Below are positions 1-9,524 of a stretch of DNA of 64,000 nucleotides, in pieces. This stretch comes from Dipteris shenzhenensis. Its lineage: Eukaryota; Polypodiophyta; Polypodiopsida; Gleicheniales. The stretch is from NCBI GenBank assembly GCA_047967505.1, contig CM106538.1. One strand, given 5' to 3'. The position numbers were made by a program, and so were the translations under genes. The notes beneath the pieces are model-generated. The model saw only the letters and a program-made list of their open reading frames with translations. It was not told where the DNA came from and did not search any database. Numbering within the stretch: the first letter of the stretch is position 1; each line of letters begins with the position of its first letter.

Positions 1-639
1 TTTTAAAAGATACACTCTTACTATTGAGGTTTTTTACAAAAGATGATTTGAAATATCTTTAGAGTTGTTTGGAAGCATATAATTAGTTTTGGAGAAAAAT
101 CCATCAACTTTAACATCTTGGATTACAAGAGGGACCATTGAGGAGGACAAGTTTGATCACGTTTTTCCTTCAAAGATTCTTGTGAGGTATTGTTCATTCA
201 CATAGTTTAACAGTGTTTGATGATAAGTAAATGTTTTTTAAAATTTGTCGATTTCAATCGTTAGATTTTGCATGCAATTGGGGTTTTCATTTTTGCTTAG
301 TTTGGTACTTTTCTAAAACATATCATGTTTGTATATTGTTTGTTGATGTCAATGTTATATTATATTAGGTGGAAAGTACATGAAATCATGCAAGCCGCTC
401 GGAATAAAAAAAGTCGGATATCCATTTTTAAATAGATGCAGAGAATGCACAATTCTTAAAGAGGAATGAATCCCCCTTAGCAAGTGAAAGTGATTTAGTA
501 GCTCTTCAAGATCAAGGAAAAACACATATGGATTTGTGGTTAGAAGGAAAAATATATCCAGTAGATCCATTAACTTGTCAGACTCCTCAATTCCATGGAT
601 TAACAGCTTAATAAAGTTCCTATGTAAGGGTGAGAATGG
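1..639. other. AT-rich DNA without a supported gene
   Basis: No open frame here has coding character. A possible splice acceptor (TTAG) near 369 is followed by a short open stretch on the plus strand. This may be an earlier exon or intron of the decayed gene that starts near 640, but nothing more can be supported. Confidence 0.4.
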
Positions 640-1759
640 GGTTTGTTAGGATATTGTTGAAGATTGATTGGTCATGGAGCAAGTAGCCTTCATAACCAAT
701 ATCAATCTCTGCTTAATGAAAGAGACAAAAGGATCACAATGTTGGAGGCTTAGAATCAACATTTGGTATTATCTATGCAAGCTACAAGTATTCAAATGTC
801 TGCATATGATGGCATATAGAAGAAAAATAAGGAATTATACGTAAAGGTTCAAACATTAGATGCTCAATTGGGAGAGAGCACTATAAATGCAATTCACTTA
901 CAGATGTAAAACACACCTCTGAAGCATGAGATAAAAAAGCTAGGAAAAACATTATCATTCATGAAGGATACTCCAATGGGTCTAAGACTACGTAAGATGA
1001 AATTGCGTCCAATGGATGAAATATCTAAGAAAAGTGGTGACTAGAAGCATCGAGTGAGAGCTTGTAGGAGTGTTTCAGAAATCATGTCTATCCATGATGA
1101 ACACTATGGTGCTATGGGTGAAGTGTTTATAGAAAAAAATATTGGATTTTGTTATACAACATCCAAAATTTAATCAGAGATAACATTTGAGTCAATGAAC
1201 AAAGTTGTGGAGCATTTCAATGCAACTAGTGCATAGGGAGTTTGTGATACTGCAGAGATAAGTACAAGGGCATATCGGCTCATATTTAAGAGCTTTAAAA
1301 AAACATGTCTTTCTGTGGGAGCAAAAGTTAAAGCCCTGCTTCCTAAACCGGCTGATGTTGATAAGGCCAGGTATGCACTCAATTTGGGCGTACTTGATTT
1401 AGTCGGTGAGCCCCAGCATGTATGTAGGACACTAACTTTGAAAACAAAGGCTGGAGAGTCTAAAGAATTGGAATTGACAATCAACAATAACTATGTGTGA
1501 TGGATGTTTGAAGAGATCTGCAAGCCATGGTAAAGTTTTATGATATGCCTATGGAGGAATGCAATGGTACTCTGAAGATTGTACTAAAGCTTGATGAAAG
1601 TGACCTAGGTGGTAAGAGGTTAAAATTAGAAAGAGTTAGTTTGACAATGATGAATAGAATACTGGACCTTGAAGTTGAGCTTGATGATGCATCATGCAAG
1701 ACAGTTCAATGTGTAATCAAAACATGAGATTTGGTAGTTGATTGCCTTTGAGGTATGAT
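640..1759 (+). pseudogene. Decayed transposase-like gene, 5' coding block (coiled coil)
   Basis: One frame (the frame of base 694) reads from about 694 to 1500 with no visible indel but with seven stops: TAG 751, TAG 817, TAA 907, TAG 1042, TAA 1171, TAG 1234 and TGA 1498. Every one becomes Gln or Arg if a T is taken back to C. The first third is heptad-like and rich in Q, E, K and L (for example NQYQSLLNERDKRITMLEA), which suggests a coiled coil. A basic region and a compact segment (VGAKVKALLPKPADVDKARYAL) follow. After a frameshift near 1510-1527 the frame continues as MVKFYDMPMEECNGTLKIVL and on to about 1757, where GAG|GTATGA could be a splice donor. The 5' part is not recognised. The family is suggested only by the downstream block. 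No function is expected to survive. Confidence 0.55.
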
Positions 1760-1834
1760 GGAAATTTAAATTTTAATGTAATAATATAAAAATACTTAAA
1801 ATATTTTGAAATAACATGTGAGTTTTTTTTGTAG

Positions 1835-2580
1835 GTGCCGAAAAAGTCACATTCAATTTTGAAGTGGTTTTTTGACTAAACCGATATCCCAAGTGTGATC
1901 AAAGGTCATAACAATGATAAGCTACTTGAAGTTGAGGGCTATGGATCCTACCGTGTAGAATGGCATCTAGCTGGCTGACCTCAAGACTATTAAATGTATG
2001 TTAATGTGGCACATGGAGCAAATACAACCCATCCTTGTCCATTGTGCATGCAAACGAGAGTACTTGCAAAGGGTGGTAAAAAGAATCAAAAGCAATGGGC
2101 CTCTGAACTTGCAGAGATAGATCAAACTAAGGCACCGGATAGGGATGCTCCAGGGATAGATCCATCATGGAGCCTAATTCTTAAAATTCCTCTTGAGTGA
2201 GTACACATTTGTGCGCTTCATTCTATTGTGAGAATAATTGAAAAGTTGGTGCTTCTATACATCATTGATGCATATAACTTGAAGCCCCAACAAGAGAGTG
2301 AGAGGATGATTGCAAGAATTGAAAAGGTTCTTTCAGATATGGAACTACACTCTGGGCAAGTAAAGATTACAAAATATGAGAAAAGATATGGAAAAACATG
2401 CAATGTTCCTTGTAAGCCAAGCTTTGGTGGTGTCAAGGCTTTAAAATTCCTTTTTACAAAGAAGAAGAATGACAAGCTCAAACGTGCTAATGAGTTAAGA
2501 TGTATGGAGAAAGTTACACAATGCCTGTTGTGAACGAGGGAGGAAGGGACAAAAAAGATAGGAAAAGGTGTGAGTGTGGT
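1835..2580 (+). pseudogene. Decayed transposase-like gene, middle block (DLK / CPLC / LH core)
   Basis: A splice acceptor (TTTTTTTTGTAG) ends at 1834. The block contains a W-H-L-A...D-L-K-T-I-K segment in a shifted frame (about 1960-1995), then HGANTTHPCPLC (about 2015-2050), then IPLE-stop-VHICALHSIVRIIEKL (about 2185-2250). From memory, this order (D-L-K, a CxxC pair, then 'L-H..x-R-I' near an I-P motif) resembles large uncharacterised transposase-like proteins seen in cnidarians, glomeromycete fungi and some plants. That assignment is an inference and should be tested by profile search. TGA stops at 2198 and 2531 each read as Arg after T-to-C reversal. At least two small indels near 1960-1995 also break the frame. 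Confidence 0.5.
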
Positions 2581-2597
2581 TAGTTCTTGATAGCTTG

Positions 2598-3079
2598 GTA
2601 CCTTTACTACAAAAGAAAAGATTTAAAGATGATGATGCACAGTGTTTCATCAATGCTATGAATGACTTAAGCTAGAATATGAAGATGCTTGGGGAAATAA
2701 TCATATAGTACATGGTAATCTTTAACTTGGACATTAAGATCTGCATATTGAATGGTCCTATATTTACTAATTTGTTTTTCTATTTGGTAGCACATTTTAT
2801 ATGCTCATGCACCATACATGGCATGGAATTATGAAAGCGGGTGGTAGAACTAAGTCAAGCCCAATGGTTCAATTGGTTCAATGGTGGTACAGGTGTATCG
2901 AAATAAAAGCAGCTGCAACACTAGCATTCAAAGAGTCCTTAGTGTCCCATGCAGTGCAAGATGTTAACGCAGAATGTCGAAGAAGAATATACAACTCAGA
3001 CACAATCATGCAAGGTGGCATGCAATCCGTCATAGACAAGGGCGCATATGGGTTGAGACACATGAAAATGATGGTGTAG
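2598..3079 (+). pseudogene. Decayed transposase-like gene, 3' blocks
   Basis: One short block (about 2598-2713, VPLLQKKRFKDDDAQCFINA) carries two TAG codons (2673, 2706) and ends at a possible GTAATC donor. After an acceptor (TTTGGTAG, ending near 2790) a second block runs to a TAG at 3077. It includes TWHGIMKAGGRTKSSPMVQL and VQDVNAECRRRIYNSDTIMQ. Both blocks lie on the same strand as, and in order after, the core block, so they are probably the 3' end of the same decayed gene. The part itself is not recognised. Confidence 0.4.
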
Positions 3080-3307
3080 ACTCTTTCAATGTGGATGCCC
3101 ATGCATAAGTTTTAGAAATTCTTTGTAATTTTAGTTATGTGATTTGTAGTTTAGCCAATGTATAATGGCCATGAGTTGTAGTACAAATGAGGAAATTTGA
3201 GTTATTGGATGTTAATTATAAGTATTTAGCTCAAGGTTGCATCAATTTTACTTTTTTTAGAGTTTCTATTAAAAACAAGTATTTTTAAAAATTAGGGTTT
3301 TGGGCCC

Positions 3308-3316
3308 TATATAAAA
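3308..3316 (+). promoter_or_regulatory. TATA box of the CENH3-like copy
   Basis: TATATAAAA lies 129 bp upstream of the ATG at 3445. A pyrimidine-rich 5' leader (CCCACACCACCTCCCAC and CTCTCTCCCCCC) sits between them, as is usual for plant leaders. The presence of promoter and leader suggests that the histone copy arose from genomic DNA rather than from an mRNA. Confidence 0.5.
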
Positions 3317-3444
3317 GAATGGGCCCTCATTTTCATTTCATTGTTTAAAGAGCTCTCCACTCCCACACCACCTCCCACTTGTCCCTGACATTTCCACCCT
3401 ATCTTTTGCACCCTCACCCTTTCTCTCGCACACTCTCTCCCCCC

Positions 3445-3928
3445 ATGGCCAGGCCTAAGATTAAGGCACCACGGAGACTGGTACAGCAAGACCCACCTTC
3501 AGACTCAGAGACAGAGAGTGATAGCCCCCCCCCTCTCCCCCGATGATCCTCATTGAAGGGAGAAACTGCCATTCCGGAGGCCAGACAGGGAGCAAGGGGT
3601 AGGCCTACAGAGAGAGGGATAGAGGAAGCTACAAGAGGATCATCATGGAGAGACAGATGACTCAGAGAGCATAGAGGAGGAGTGCGAGGAAGAGGAACAA
3701 CGAAGGACAGAGCAGAGGACTAAGTCAAGAGCAGAGAATCAGGGTCCATGCCCATGGGGGAGAGGACATCGAGCTCTAGGTCCAAGGCAAAGAGGCCCTC
3801 CTCCAGTGAGGCGATACGCAATCAAGCTGGGGATGGTGGCATTTCGGGAGATCAGAAAGTTTCAAAAGTCCATCGATCTACTCATCCCAATGGTGAGCTT
3901 TGCAAGGGTGGTATGCGAGGTCTTATAG
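3445..3928 (+). pseudogene. Truncated centromeric histone H3 (CENH3/CENP-A-like) copy
   Basis: CENH3 replaces H3 in centromeric nucleosomes and marks the kinetochore site. The ATG at 3445 opens with MARPKIKAPRRLVQQ, like the MAR-K start of plant CENH3. A Ser/Asp/Glu-rich tail follows and ends at a TGA (3544) just after a run of nine C, which suggests slippage. In another frame the tail resumes from about 3623 (SESIEEECEEEEQRR) and runs into VAFREIRKFQKSIDLLIP and then VSFARVVCEVL, stopping at TAG 3926. This matches the alpha-N helix and the start of alpha-1 of H3. The LLIP..SF wording is typical of plant CENH3, whereas canonical H3 has LLIRKLPF. A TGA near 3554 and a TAG at 3620 also interrupt the tail. 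The rest of the fold (alpha-1 to alpha-3) is absent downstream. The copy could be cut at an exon end, since GAG|GTCTTA can serve as a donor. Little doubt remains that this is an H3-family fold; CENH3 rather than H3 is likely. Confidence 0.72.
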
Positions 3929-3942
3929 GACCTCAACAAATG

Positions 3943-4065
3943 TGCAATTACAATGCATTGAGTCCACTCCAATGTCAACATAAATAAAATGTCAAATGTT
4001 GAGGTTTCAACCAATGCATGGTAGTTTTTGAGGGGTTGCAATTACAATGCATTGAGTCCACTCCA
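3943..4065. repeat. 29-bp direct repeat pair
   Basis: The same 29 bp, starting TGCAATTACAATGCATTGAG, occur exactly at 3943-3971 and 4037-4065, just beyond the broken end of the CENH3-like copy. They may mark a local duplication or the join that truncated the histone copy. Confidence 0.8.
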
Positions 4066-4199
4066 TTGACTTTCTCATTGGATTTGGCCGTGTATATGAA
4101 ACTCACAGTTTGGAGTGTGAATGTTCTGCATTAGCCGAGAAAAAAACATCATATGTTTGAGTTCAACGAAGCATTGTTTGTCTCTTCTCGAAAAAAGGT

Positions 4200-4215
4200 G
4201 GTGTTCAAAAACACC
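4200..4215 (-). other. GGTGTT-loop-AACACC hairpin, 3' of the DUF7869 ORF
   Basis: A 6-bp stem with a 4-nt loop lies 206 bp past the end of the minus-strand DUF7869 ORF. In that ORF's sense it reads GGTGTTTTTGAACACC, identical to the hairpin after gene A at 24251. What it does is unknown. Confidence 0.6.
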
Positions 4216-4421
4216 ATTTTAGTTTAGTTGGAGAAAAAGTAAGATTGCAACACTAGTCCTTGATATTTTGTCAAGTGTGCAGAACTTGCAACCACAAATC
4301 AATGGTCTACAAACAAAAAAGATAAAGAAAAAAGATCAATGTCATACCTTCCAAATATTTGTCAGTATTCAATTAAATTATCGTTGTGCAAGGAAAAAAA
4401 AGTCAAGCTTTTCAAGTACCT

Positions 4422-7400
4422 TCACTCCATTGTGGAGTCAACATCAGAGTTGGAATCTGTACTATGAGACAAAGCAGATAAAGCTCGCTTGCATGCAATG
4501 GTTGGTATCTTCACCTTGATGGGGAGGTTGCTACTCTTTGAGGAAACCTTCTTTGAGAGGTTACCTTTTGGAACCCATGACCATACAATAGCATCAACAG
4601 ATTCCCAACGTGGAGGATCACCTTTATTGCACATCCAAATCTTGTTCCAACAATCTGCATACACCTCCTGAATTTGTGCATTGCGTCTTTTGCATATAGG
4701 TGCCCAATATTGTATGAAAACCTTCTTGAAATTTTTAGATTTATTATCCTTTTGTACATCAGTTTGAGCAATGCCTAGCCAAATTGGGTAAATTTTTTCT
4801 CCTGGTCAGACCAAAAGAAAGTGTCCTTTTTGTACATCAACCATTGGATCAAATGATTGTTTTGGCTTTTTCCTTTGAGGTTCACAATAGTGATCATTCA
4901 ACTCTTCAATTCCTTGAAACTCATCGTTTTCATTATCAACTACTTGCACACAATCAATATGTTGCGTCTTTGGCCAAAATCTCTTGTCAATGCCCTCTAC
5001 ACTATTGTTTGGTTTATGAAGCTCATCAATCATGTTCTTCCAGTACTTCACTACCGGCTTGTAAAACTTTGTGAAAGATGCTTCTGGACCTTGCAGGTGT
5101 GCCCATTTTTCCCAAAAGTGTACATACTCCTTGATACCAACTATCACATGTGAGTGATCCTTCACATACTCGAACATGGGTACACAAGGTGGCTCTCCAC
5201 TTGGTAGCATTGGATGACCATCCGGATGTCTCTTCCACAACTCAATGCCACCTTCACTTGGTTGCCAATCTAATGATCATGGATGCACTTTATATTGCAT
5301 GATAGGAACTTCATTTTGCATAAAGAACCGAAATTGGAGAGGTTTTGAGGGTCCCACTAAAGCATCTTGCCCATCGCATAGGCATCCATCAACATAGCTC
5401 TTGAAATCAGGGACTTCCGTTACCAAAAATGGCGTTGGAGAAGACTCCTCACATTGTCTAAAAGTATCCATGAGATGTGCAAATGTCAATGTTTGGCTAG
5501 TTCTTAACCTCTCTGAAAACCTGCTGAACATTGCATCAATATCCTTATGTGTATGCCCAACCATCAAGAATCCCAATTGAATTGACTTGAAAATCCCTCG
5601 AGCAACAAGTAATGATAGGTAAGCAAACAAGTACCTATTCTTGTTTTCAGAACCACAATTATCCAACTGCAACAATAGGTGTTCAGGTAGCTTCTTATAA
5701 GGATTTTCTTGATGGGAACTTCCAAGTCCAAGGTCTTTGAATGTTCCACCCACTGCTCCAAGATGAAGTTGTTGCTTTTCATTAGAAACATAGTGAGAAT
5801 CCAATGCTTCTCTTGAGGTTAGTGCATTTAGCAGAGTGTTATCAGACCTTGGCATCCCATCATGTACCAAATCTCCAAGTGCATGGTTATCAAATCTTTC
5901 AAGATTTCTCAAACACAAAGCCAATGAACCGATTGTGAAGTTAGGATCCGATGGCCACAAGGATAAAGAAAAGTGACCATAACGTCCTTGACCATGTCCA
6001 TGTGTTATCATGCCAGTCAAAGCCACTGGGAGCTGAAAGGATTTGTCTGTGTCCTTTGAACGATTGCGTAATCTAGGGATGGCTGTCTTCTTTTGGTCCA
6101 TCTTATCATGGATAATGCACAAGTATGTCTGAGGATACATTTCAAAAAATCTGCGCCAAGTGTAGTACACATTTCTACAACTTTTTTGTTGTAACATGTG
6201 CTTTCTTCTATCTTCCATCAACTTATTATGTTCATTTTGGCATTTTGTCACTGCAAGCTGAGCCTTGATTGCACTACATAAACCACATTTAGAGAATTCA
6301 CTTGTTTTTGACAAAGTTACATGCTTGAATTCAGAGTTCCATATATGGTTGAATGTGGAAGTTGACATCTCCTTACAACCCAAACTATGCTTTAATTGCA
6401 TGTTCACCTCATAGAGAATATCAACCTGCTTGTATACATCCGGTATCACCAGCTGTGTTTCCCTTGATCCATCGTGAAGTGTTCTACTTTTGTGTGGCAT
6501 ACGCTCAGAATTGTTATCCACAAAATCTTGGATTATGGCTCTACCCAGTTCTGTGTGGTCCCAACCTCTCCGCACGATTCCTTTATTACCATGCATGCAC
6601 CTTCGTATACCAATTTCAAATTGCTCCCTGTATCGATAAAATGTTGTTTTTGGAATACCATGCATTTCATACCATGCTCTACAACAAACTTGAATACCAT
6701 TCAATGAAAAGACATATTTGAACTGCCCATTGTCATCTTTTCGACAAGCAACCCCAAGAGTGTCATATACATAATTGGTCCAAGCCTCCAAACTTTGGCC
6801 CCAATACTCTATGCGTAATTTGGATATCATTTGACGATCGGCAAATTGACAACAATTTTGTTTACAACAATCAATCATAGATACTTTTGTGACTGCATCC
6901 CTTGTGAGTCTAGATGATGCTAATGGCATGCCATGTTTTTTAGCTTTCCTCTTTATCATGCAGTAACGCCTCTTTTTTGTGGATTTTTCATTTGGGTCCT
7001 CATCTTCCATGTGCTTTTTCCTAGAACCACTTGGAAAATTCATGGTGTCATCGATTCTTAATGAAGTTCCATCTAAAAAGGTTATTTGTGCAACAGGCCA
7101 TTTTATTAAGTGGATGGTATCGATGCCTGATACATCACTATGATACTTTTCAATTCCCACACCCAGATTACCTTCACCAAGCATCTCAAAGTTTATAGGT
7201 TCAAATGGGTAGACATACAAAACAACACCCTTAGCAATGCTCTTGGTTTTCTGCTCATCCCATATTAAAACTTTCTTGTCCTTCCATGATTCTCGAATGG
7301 AAAACTCATCATATTCACATAGAGGTTCAACATCAATGGTATCTGATATTATATCATTCATTGGTAAAATAGCTCCATTGACATTGTCCACACAACTCAT

Positions 7401-7652
7401 TGATCATGCTTTCCAACAAACAACACTACCCAAAGCCTCATAGACTAAGAATGCATCCATTGTAGGAAATGGAAGAAGTGCACTTTCATCCATACAAATA
7501 TCAATCGCCACTGATACATTGTTTTCTCCCAAGGGCACACCTTGGCACATGTCATCATCTGATGTAGAGAATATTGTCCCAATGGCAACAATCTTTCCAC
7601 TGACAAGCAAGTTGACTTTAATCCCCACTTTCAATGTGGCACCTGCATACAT
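4422..7652 (-). pseudogene. DUF7869-type transposase-like protein, copy 1 (three in-frame TGA)
   Basis: One frame runs about 1,077 codons from near 7652 to a stop at 4422, broken only by TGA at 7404-7406, 5277-5279 and 4806-4808. Its open middle part (7400 to 5280) is 707 codons. Motifs, numbered from 7400: a Cys cluster CCKQNCC (about 177-183), C-G-L-C (about 370), HDKMDQKKTAIPRL (about 430), LDNCGSENKNR (about 582) and VGHTHKDIDAMFSRFSE (about 617). The last two are the hallmark of the DUF7869 family. Three well-spaced Asp residues, and the DN..EN wording that recalls integrase, suggest an RNase H-like DDE/D nuclease; that is inferred. A small BAH- or chromo-like stretch (PGEKIYPIWLGIAQ) follows the third stop. 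The same three parts occur in the copy at 60.4-63.9 kb, where Arg stands at the position of the third TGA. The start probably follows a splice acceptor (TGTATGCAG) near 7640. It is likely an inactive mobile-element protein; a domesticated gene is the alternative. Confidence 0.68.
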
Positions 7653-7699
7653 AACATTTGTTATAGTTCAATATTGATATCTGATGGTGTGACTTAGGA

Positions 7700-9015
7700 T
7701 GAAAATGCTTTACAAGATTTCACTACACTACCAAATCTTCCTAAACCTTGGTGCTTTGAATTTTAGCCAGCAAAATCTAGCTACATGGCCAAATCTTCAC
7801 AGAACATGGTGCTTTGAAAGGGAGATAGCAAGATTTGTCTACACAACCAAATCTCTCGAGACGCTGGTGCTTTCAAGAAACCATCAAGATTTATCCACAC
7901 AACCAAATCTACTTAGACCTTGGTGGTTTGAAAGAAGCCAAATCTCCACATACCCTGGTGCTTTCAAAGAAGCCCACAAGATTTGGCCACATGGTCAAAT
8001 CTCCCCATACCCTGGTGCTTTGAAAGGAGCCAACAAGAGTTGGCCACATGGCCAAATCTCCTAAGACACTAGTGCTTTGAAAGAAGCAATAAGATTTCCA
8101 CATGGCCAAATCTACTCAGGCCTTGGTGCTTTCAAGAGGCTAGCAAGATTTGGATGCATGGCCAAATCCTTCGAGACTTGGTGACTTCCTTCAAAGCACT
8201 AAGAAGATTTGGTTGTGGCATTCTTTCAAACTTGGGGAGATTTGGTAATGTGGCCAAATCTTGTAGGCTTCTTTCAAAGCACTAGGGTATGGGGAATTCT
8301 GGCCATGCAACCAAATCTTGCATGCTTCTTTCAAATCTTCACAGAACATGGTGCTTTGAAAGGGAGATAGCAAGATTTGTCTACACAACCAAATCTCTCG
8401 AGACGCTGGTGCTTTCAAGAAACCATCAAGATTTATCCACACAACCAAATCTACTTAGACCTTGGTGGTTTGAAAGAAGCCAAATCTCCACATACCCTGG
8501 TGCTTTCAAAGAAGCCCACAAGATTCTGGTCAAATCTCCCCATACCCTGGTGCTTTGAAAGGAGCCAACAAGAGTTGGCCACATGGCCAAATCTCCTAAG
8601 ACACTAGTGCTTTGAAAGAAGCAATAAGATTTGGCCACATGGCCAAATCTACTCAGGCCTTGGTGCTTTCAAAGAGGCTAGCAAGATTTGGATGCATGGC
8701 CAAATCCTTCGAGACTTGGTGACTTCCTTCAAAGCACTAAGAAGATTTGGTTGTGGCATTCTTTCAAACTTGGGGAGATTTGGTAATGTGGCCAAATCTT
8801 GTAGGCTTCTTTCAAAGCACTAGGGTATGGGGAATTTTGGCCATGCAACCAAATCTTGCATGCTTCTTTCAAATCACCAGGTTCTGGGAGATTTGGCCAT
8901 GTGGCCGAATCTTTCAAAGCACCAGGGTTTGGGAAAATTTTGGCATGTTGCCAAATGTTGCTAGCTTCTTTCAAATCAGTAGGTAGATTTGGCCACATGG
9001 CCAAATCTTCAAACA
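7700..9015. repeat. GGCC-centred palindrome array, left block
   Basis: Degenerate units alternate a palindromic core (arms GATTTGGCC / GGCCAAATC around ACAT or similar) with a spacer such as CCTTGGTGCTTTGAAAGAAG. Unit length varies. Up to about 8130 the spacer reads forward; from about 8190 it is largely reversed, except in the duplicated part. A ~540-bp segment starting near 7796 is repeated in tandem from near 8336. Short reading frames here repeat the same peptide on both strands and are not genes. The same family recurs at 16.8-18.3 kb. Confidence 0.85.
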
Positions 9016-9019
9016 TCCA

Positions 9020-9235
9020 AACGTTAAATTTAATTTTAAAATTTAAAATTTAAAGTTCAAAATTCAAAATTCAAATTTTAAATTTTAAAATTCAAATTTT
9101 AAATTTTAAAATTCAAATTTTAAATTTTAAAATTCAAATTTTAAATTTTAAAATTCAAATTTTAAATTTTAAAATTCAAATTTTAAATTTGAAAATTCAA
9201 AGTTCAAGTTTCAAGTTTCAAATTTTGAAATTAGT
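9020..9235. repeat. AT-rich 21-bp tandem repeat
   Basis: About six near-exact copies of a 21-bp unit (ATTCAAATTTTAAATTTTAA plus A) lie between roughly 9060 and 9195, flanked by degenerate versions. A related AT-rich stretch occurs at 16690-16820, again next to the palindrome array. Confidence 0.85.
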
Positions 9236-9290
9236 ATCTAGAGATCCTACTTTCAAAAACATCGTACATGCTTTTCATGATTCACGCTAT

Positions 9291-9471
9291 TGAGAGTGCT
9301 CTCAACGGAAGCAAGAACGGAAGAGGGAGAGAGAGCGAGAGAGAGAGACAGAGAGCCACACAAGTTTTGGTGGGTGCAAAACCACCCTAATCTTCTTTTT
9401 CATTCATTTATATATGTGTTTGAGTATTGTACATAACCGGGGTTAAGGCACAGTGACCTTTAACCCCCACA
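9291..9471 (-). repeat. copia-1 3' LTR
   Basis: 181 bp. It starts, on the plus strand, with the near-palindrome TGAGAGTGCTCTCA and contains a GA-rich tract. The left target duplication GCTAT abuts it at 9286-9290. Confidence 0.92.
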
Positions 9472-9524
9472 ACCTCCCACTTAAAGGACAATGTGCCTTT
9501 AAGGGAGAACAACTAGTGAGCATA

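Noticed and set aside
1170-1487. Minus-strand ORF of 105 codons
   Set aside because: It is the antisense shadow of the plus-strand frame that carries the coiled-coil gene.
4200-4215. Helitron 3' end (hairpin plus CTRR)
   Set aside because: No CTRR follows the stem at any of the three sites, and no Rep/helicase gene is present.
7700-9015. CRISPR-like array of palindromic repeats
   Set aside because: Spacers are themselves repeated, unit length varies, no cas genes are present and the setting is eukaryotic.
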